In this document: piece after piece, positions 61,157-64,000 of the stretch
How positions within the stretch are numbered: the first letter of the stretch is position 1
Layout: each line of letters opens with the position of its first letter
Source of the DNA: Subtercola frigoramans
GTDB taxonomy: Bacteria > Actinomycetota > Actinomycetes > Actinomycetales > Microbacteriaceae
Direction: 5' to 3'
DNA length: 64,000 nucleotides
Assembly: GCF_016907385.1 (NCBI RefSeq)
Contig: NZ_JAFBBU010000001.1
Span: 3,615,598 to 3,679,597 of the forward strand
Position numbers and translations under genes: made by a program
Notes under the pieces: model-generated
Told to the model about the DNA's origin: nothing
Database searches by the model: none
What the model saw: only the letters and a program-made list of their open reading frames with translations

Positions 61157-61402
61157 ATGGCACGCGAGAAGACACGACCAGCCCAGCAAGTTGTACAGAA
61201 GTCCTCTGACGACCACGCCGCCCCCAACCCGGTGTGGTTCAAGCCCGTCATGTTCGGTTTCATGTTGGTCGGGCTCGCGTGGATCATCGTCTTCTACGTC
61301 AGCCAGGGCACGCTGCCCATTCCCGACCTGCAGAGCTGGAACATCCTCATCGGATTCGGCATCGCCTTCGTGGGCTTCTTGATGACAACGCGCTGGCGCT
61401 GA
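61157..61402 (+). CDS. crgA: Cell division protein CrgA
   Basis: 81 residues with two membrane helices (VMFGFMLVGLAWIIVFYVSQG and WNILIGFGIAFVGFLMTTRW). Contains the family segment PNPVWFKPVM. CrgA links FtsZ/FtsI/CwsA at the septum and delays division in Streptomyces. A longer frame from 61091 is rejected, as its extra residues precede the -10 box. Confidence 0.93.
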   Translation: MAREKTRPAQQVVQKSSDDHAAPNPVWFKPVMFGFMLVGLAWIIVFYVSQGTLPIPDLQSWNILIGFGIAFVGFLMTTRWR

Positions 61403-61445
61403 GGCCTGGCGCGCGCGCTTATCTCACCCGCGGCCTCCGCACAAC

Positions 61446-61492
61446 AATTACACCGATGTAATTATCCCCAATGTGCATAAACCTGTGTATAA
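61446..61492. promoter_or_regulatory. AT-rich cluster of DnaA-box-like sites
   Basis: An inverted repeat AATTACA-CCGA-TGTAATT (61446-61463) is followed by TTATCCCCA (61462-61470), TGTGCATAA (61472-61480) and TGTGTATAA (61484-61492). The last two are exact reverse complements of TTATNCACA, the DnaA-box consensus; the first differs from TTATCCACA at one base. Located in the 119-base gap between the 3' ends of crgA and the rhomboid gene. Confidence 0.6.
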
Positions 61493-61521
61493 CTTTCAGT
61501 CGAGCGCCTCAGTCGAGCGGC

Positions 61522-62400
61522 TCAGACGAACGCGCGGATCACCGTAACTGCGATCAGTAGAGCGAACAGCCCAGCCGTCAGACCAACCTGCAACCACTGC
61601 TGCCTGCGCTGACGCGTCTCCATGAAGATCACTCCCACCAGGGCCCCGACAACCAGTCCGCCTACGTGTGCCTGCCACGAGATGCCCGGCACGAGGAACC
61701 CGATCGCAAGGTTCAGGATGACGAGAACGACCAACTGCGACATGTTGCCGCCGAGCTTGCGAACGATCACAAACGTCGCGGCCATCAAGCCGAAGATCGC
61801 TCCCGAGGCGCCGATCACTGCGCTCATGCCTGATGTGAGGAGATCGATGGCAACTGCACCACCGATGGCCGAGAGGAGATAGAGCACCAGGAAGCGCCAG
61901 CGACCGATCATCGGCTCGAGCACCCTGCCGAAGATGTACAACGAGTACATGTTGAAGGCGATGTGCAGAATGCTGAGAGGCGACGAAATGCTGAACGGGT
62001 TGTGCACGAACGCATAGCTCAGCATCCGCCAGGGCTCAACCGGGATATAGCCGGTGTTCTGCACGTAGACACCGGCAAACTGAAGAGCTTCGGTCACGCC
62101 GAGTGCCGGTATCAGTTGAAGTATGAAAACAAAGACTGTTGCGGCGATGATGCCATAGGTCACCACGGGAGCAGACGAACCCCTGGACGTCGCCCTGGCT
62201 GCCCTGACGTACGCTGGCCGTCTCTTGTATTCAGGCCCTGAACTCGCCGCGCGCGCGCAGTCCAGACAGTGCACGCCGACCGCAGCCTGCACCTGGCACT
62301 CCGGGCACACCGTATTGCCACAGCGCTGGCAGAGGATATAACTCTGCCGATCGGGGTGGCGGTAACAGAAGTTGGTCGCCGTCTCCGGGCTGGATGACAA
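61522..62400 (-). CDS. Rhomboid-family intramembrane serine protease
   Basis: 292 residues. An N-terminal B-box-like zinc-binding segment (CYRHPDR, CQRCGNTVCPECQ, CLDCARA) precedes six or seven membrane helices. The catalytic serine is in IGASGAIFG (about 197), the histidine in SWQAHVGGLVVG; ILHIAFNMYSLY is the conserved HxxxN helix. Cleaves membrane proteins within the bilayer. Starts immediately after the ppiA stop, so it is co-transcribed with it. Confidence 0.92.
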   Translation of the reverse strand: MSSSPETATNFCYRHPDRQSYILCQRCGNTVCPECQVQAAVGVHCLDCARAASSGPEYKRRPAYVRAARATSRGSSAPVVTYGIIAATVFVFILQLIPALGVTEALQFAGVYVQNTGYIPVEPWRMLSYAFVHNPFSISSPLSILHIAFNMYSLYIFGRVLEPMIGRWRFLVLYLLSAIGGAVAIDLLTSGMSAVIGASGAIFGLMAATFVIVRKLGGNMSQLVVLVILNLAIGFLVPGISWQAHVGGLVVGALVGVIFMETRQRRQQWLQVGLTAGLFALLIAVTVIRAFV

Positions 62401-62940
62401 TTAGACCTCTGAGACCTCAACACTCTCGATGACAACGGCATCAAGAGGTCGGTCGTAGGAATCCGTTGCGACGGCAGCGAGCTTGTCGACGATGCGGCGG
62501 GAGGAATCGTCGGCTACCTCGCCGAAGATGGTGTGCTTACCGTGCAACCACGTTGCCGGGCCGACGGTGATGAAGAACTGCGAACCGTTGGTGCCCTGGC
62601 CGCCCTGTACGCCGGCATTCGCCATGGCCAGTACATAGGGCTCACTGAAACCGAGCTCGGGGTTGATCTCATCGTTGAACCGGTAACCCGGGCCACCGGT
62701 GCCGTTGCCCAGTGGGTCTCCACCCTGGATCATGAATCCCGGGATGATGCGGTGAAAGATACTGCCGTCGTACAGCTTCGCGTTCGTGGCCGCACCCGTC
62801 TTCGGGTCTGTCCACTCGCGCTCACCCGTAGCCAGGCCGACGAAGTTCTTGACGGTCTGGGGAGCGTGGTTTCCGTACAGGTTGACGGTGACGTCACCGA
62901 GGTTCGTGTGGAATGTTGCGACATGGGTGTGCTTGGGCAT
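62401..62940 (-). CDS. ppiA: Cyclophilin-type peptidyl-prolyl cis-trans isomerase
   Basis: 179 residues, cytoplasmic (no signal peptide). Catalytic arginine in FHRIIPGFMIQGGDP, then GPGYRFNDE, NGSQFFITVGPA and WLHGKHTIFGEV are the cyclophilin signatures. Assists folding at proline bonds. CAGAAT lies 6 bases before the ATG, a weaker form of the leaderless promoter seen in the window. Confidence 0.94.
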   Translation of the reverse strand: MPKHTHVATFHTNLGDVTVNLYGNHAPQTVKNFVGLATGEREWTDPKTGAATNAKLYDGSIFHRIIPGFMIQGGDPLGNGTGGPGYRFNDEINPELGFSEPYVLAMANAGVQGGQGTNGSQFFITVGPATWLHGKHTIFGEVADDSSRRIVDKLAAVATDSYDRPLDAVVIESVEVSEV

Positions 62941-63082
62941 GGAACAATTCTGTCACACCCCTTCCGCCGCACAGTCAAGGGTCAGCGTAAAGAAAGCCGA
63001 TGGTCAGCTACCAATGTGGGGCCGCGACCATTTGCGTGGCAAGATAAGGGTGATCCGCGTTGTCAGCCGATGGAGGTTTCTG

Positions 63083-63601
63083 ATGAGTCTCACCCGTAAG
63101 CGCCGGAAGGCATTGAAGCGTCTGCGCAGCAGCGCCGAAGAACTGTGGCTTGACCAGCAGTCGATTCTCGACCGCGCCAACCACGTGGCCCACGAGGCAA
63201 AGCTCCAGCTCGGCGAACTCACGAAAGAAGAAGTGGTTCCTCGCGTCCGCACCGCCACCAGCCAGGGCGCTACCGTGCTCGCTCGCAACGTCGCAGCAGC
63301 GAAAGTGGCCGGCGAACAGGCTCGCTCCCGGTTCGCGAGTGACTACCTCCCCGCCATCGGTGGAGCACTGGGTTCAGCAGCTGCAGCGATCGGCGTCTCT
63401 GAGAACCCGACGGTGAAGAGTGTTCTGGCCCGAACCCAGCCGCCAGCTGCCAAGAAGGCTGCTCACATCGGTGCGTACTTTGCGATTGCCGCAGGTGGGG
63501 TCGCCGCAGTCGGCATCGGTTACGCCGTCTGGCAGACCTTCCGTGCCGACGATGAGCTGTGGATCAGCGAAGACGAGCTCGACACTCCGCCCACCGCCTG
63601 A
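63083..63601 (+). CDS. Small membrane-anchored protein at the cwsA position
   Basis: 172 residues. ATG 63083 is preceded by GGAGG at 6 bases. Basic N terminus (LTRKRRKALKRL), a helical region of about 110 residues with coiled-coil character, then one membrane helix (IGAYFAIAAGGVAAVGIGYAVW) and a short acidic C terminus. The same place in mycobacteria (between ppiA and tRNA-Ala/gyrA) holds cwsA, also a small one-helix division protein, but no sequence similarity is evident by eye. Function unknown. Confidence 0.75.
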   Translation: MSLTRKRRKALKRLRSSAEELWLDQQSILDRANHVAHEAKLQLGELTKEEVVPRVRTATSQGATVLARNVAAAKVAGEQARSRFASDYLPAIGGALGSAAAAIGVSENPTVKSVLARTQPPAAKKAAHIGAYFAIAAGGVAAVGIGYAVWQTFRADDELWISEDELDTPPTA

Positions 63602-63616
63602 TTCTCACGTCAGAAG

Positions 63617-63650
63617 AAACCCGGCCGCGCCTACCGCCGCCGGGTTTTTT
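63617..63650 (+). terminator. Intrinsic terminator
   Basis: AAACCCGGC (63617-63625) pairs perfectly with GCCGGGTTT (63639-63647) and a run of six T follows the G-C stem, 16 bases after the stop codon of the gene at 63083. Confidence 0.85.
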
Positions 63651-63675
63651 CACGCCCAAATGGCTTTGCCCTAGA

Positions 63676-63758
63676 CCGGCGGGGACGGGCGAGGCCAAAC
63701 GCGAGAGTTTCGCAGAGCTTCATACGCGTTCGCCCGGCAGGGACGGGCGAAGCCAAAC
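63676..63758 (+). repeat. Pair of 25-bp direct repeats
   Basis: 63676-63700 and 63734-63758 agree at 23 of 25 positions (CCGGC.GGGACGGGCGA.GCCA then AAC), 58 bases apart. They lie in the non-coding stretch between the terminator and tRNA-Ala. Confidence 0.65.
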
Positions 63759-63768
63759 AAGGCGGCGA

Positions 63769-63820
63769 CACTCGAATGAAAATGGCCCGGCCAGAGGCCG
63801 AGCCATTTTCTATTCGAGTG
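63769..63820 (-). terminator. Long hairpin at the 3' end of tRNA-Ala
   Basis: A 52-base near-perfect palindrome: CACTCGAAT, GAAAATGGC and CGGCC on the left pair with GGCCG, GCCATTTTC and ATTCGAGTG on the right, with one-base interruptions. Its outer end touches the last bases of tRNA-Ala, so it is the likely terminator of the Ile-Ala tRNA transcript. Confidence 0.7.
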
Positions 63821-63891
63821 GAGCCTAGGAGAATCGAACTCCTGACCTCCTGCTTGCAAAGCAGGCGCTCTACCAATTGAGCTAAGGCCCC
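63819..63891 (-). tRNA. tRNA-Ala (anticodon TGC)
   Basis: Acceptor GGGGCCT pairs with AGGCTCC; anticodon stem CCTGC/GCAGG encloses TTTGCAA, anticodon TGC; T-loop TTCGATT. CCA is not encoded. Follows tRNA-Ile by 14 bases on the same strand. Confidence 0.95.
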
Positions 63892-63905
63892 GTGGGGGTG
63901 TTGTG

Positions 63906-63979
63906 TGGGGGTACCGGGATTTGAACCTGGGACCTCTTCATTATCAGTGAAGCGCTCTAACCAACTGAGCTATACCCCC
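63906..63979 (-). tRNA. tRNA-Ile (anticodon GAT)
   Basis: Acceptor GGGGGTA pairs with TACCCCC; anticodon stem CTTCA/TGAAG encloses CTGATAA, anticodon GAT; T-loop TTCAAAT. CCA is not encoded. This Ile-Ala pair lies next to gyrA in most Actinobacteria, which would then follow to the right of the window. Confidence 0.95.
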
Positions 63980-64000
63980 ATTAGGGCTGTTTCGTCGGAA

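Noticed and set aside
61446..61492. Chromosomal origin oriC itself
   Set aside because: Only three boxes in a short gap between crgA and the rhomboid gene; the gene order places the dnaA-dnaN region to the right of the window.

Overview
The window is about 64 kb of GC-rich actinobacterial chromosome, and the right third fixes its position close to the replication origin. The order fhaA-fhaB-pstP-rodA-pbpA-pknA-pknB-pabA-sortase-crgA-rhomboid-ppiA, bounded by tRNA-Leu on one side and tRNA-Ala/tRNA-Ile on the other, is the well-known block next to gyrA/dnaA in Actinobacteria. Together with NucS, the coproporphyrin-type heme pathway and the general gene style, it suggests a member of the Microbacteriaceae. 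The genus cannot be fixed from sequence reading alone (a Subtercola/Cryobacterium/Leifsonia-like organism would fit).

Layout. (1) 1-15.4 kb is an accessory catabolic island. Two plus-strand genes (an ADP-forming-type acyl-CoA synthetase, cut by the window edge, and an EntE/DhbE-like aryl-acid AMP ligase) converge on a minus-strand run: peptide-type ABC transporter (binding lipoprotein, permease, permease-ATPase fusion, ATPase), HSL-type esterase, NahF-like aryl-aldehyde dehydrogenase and aryl-alcohol dehydrogenase. A divergent TetR regulator and a GH3 beta-glucosidase follow. Read together they suggest uptake and breakdown of a plant aryl glucoside or ester: release of an aryl alcohol, oxidation to aldehyde and acid, then acyl-AMP and acyl-CoA formation. 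(2) 15.5-27 kb holds mostly single genes: a phytoene-desaturase-like flavoprotein, CorA, tRNA hydroxylase TrhO, a PEP mutase/isocitrate lyase-like enzyme, an LssY-domain membrane protein, an AcuI-like reductase, a polytopic membrane protein and a TPR protein. (3) 27-39 kb is a near-complete heme gene cluster, hemE-cgoX-[three small envelope genes]-hemQ-hemH-hemC-hemD-hemB-hemL, with hemA divergent; it is the Gram-positive coproporphyrin-dependent route. (4) 39-50 kb carries a beta-lactamase-fold protein, an M13 peptidase, a MATE exporter, a metallo-beta-lactamase-fold hydrolase, a LacI regulator with an MFS transporter, NucS, an ArsB/SLC13-type permease, a HAD phosphatase, an XRE regulator and tRNA-Leu. 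(5) 50-64 kb is the conserved cell-wall/cell-division signalling block.

A recurrent feature of the whole window is a TANNNT hexamer lying exactly 6 or 7 bases before the start codon in about 16 genes, the hallmark of leaderless transcription; this was used to choose several starts. Other non-genic points of note are an in-frame palindromic insertion inside the flavoprotein gene at 16.5 kb, a cluster of DnaA-box-like sites at 61.46-61.49 kb, an 18-bp perfect palindrome between the LacI and MFS genes, and a long hairpin abutting tRNA-Ala. No rRNA, CRISPR array, intact insertion sequence or prophage was seen.
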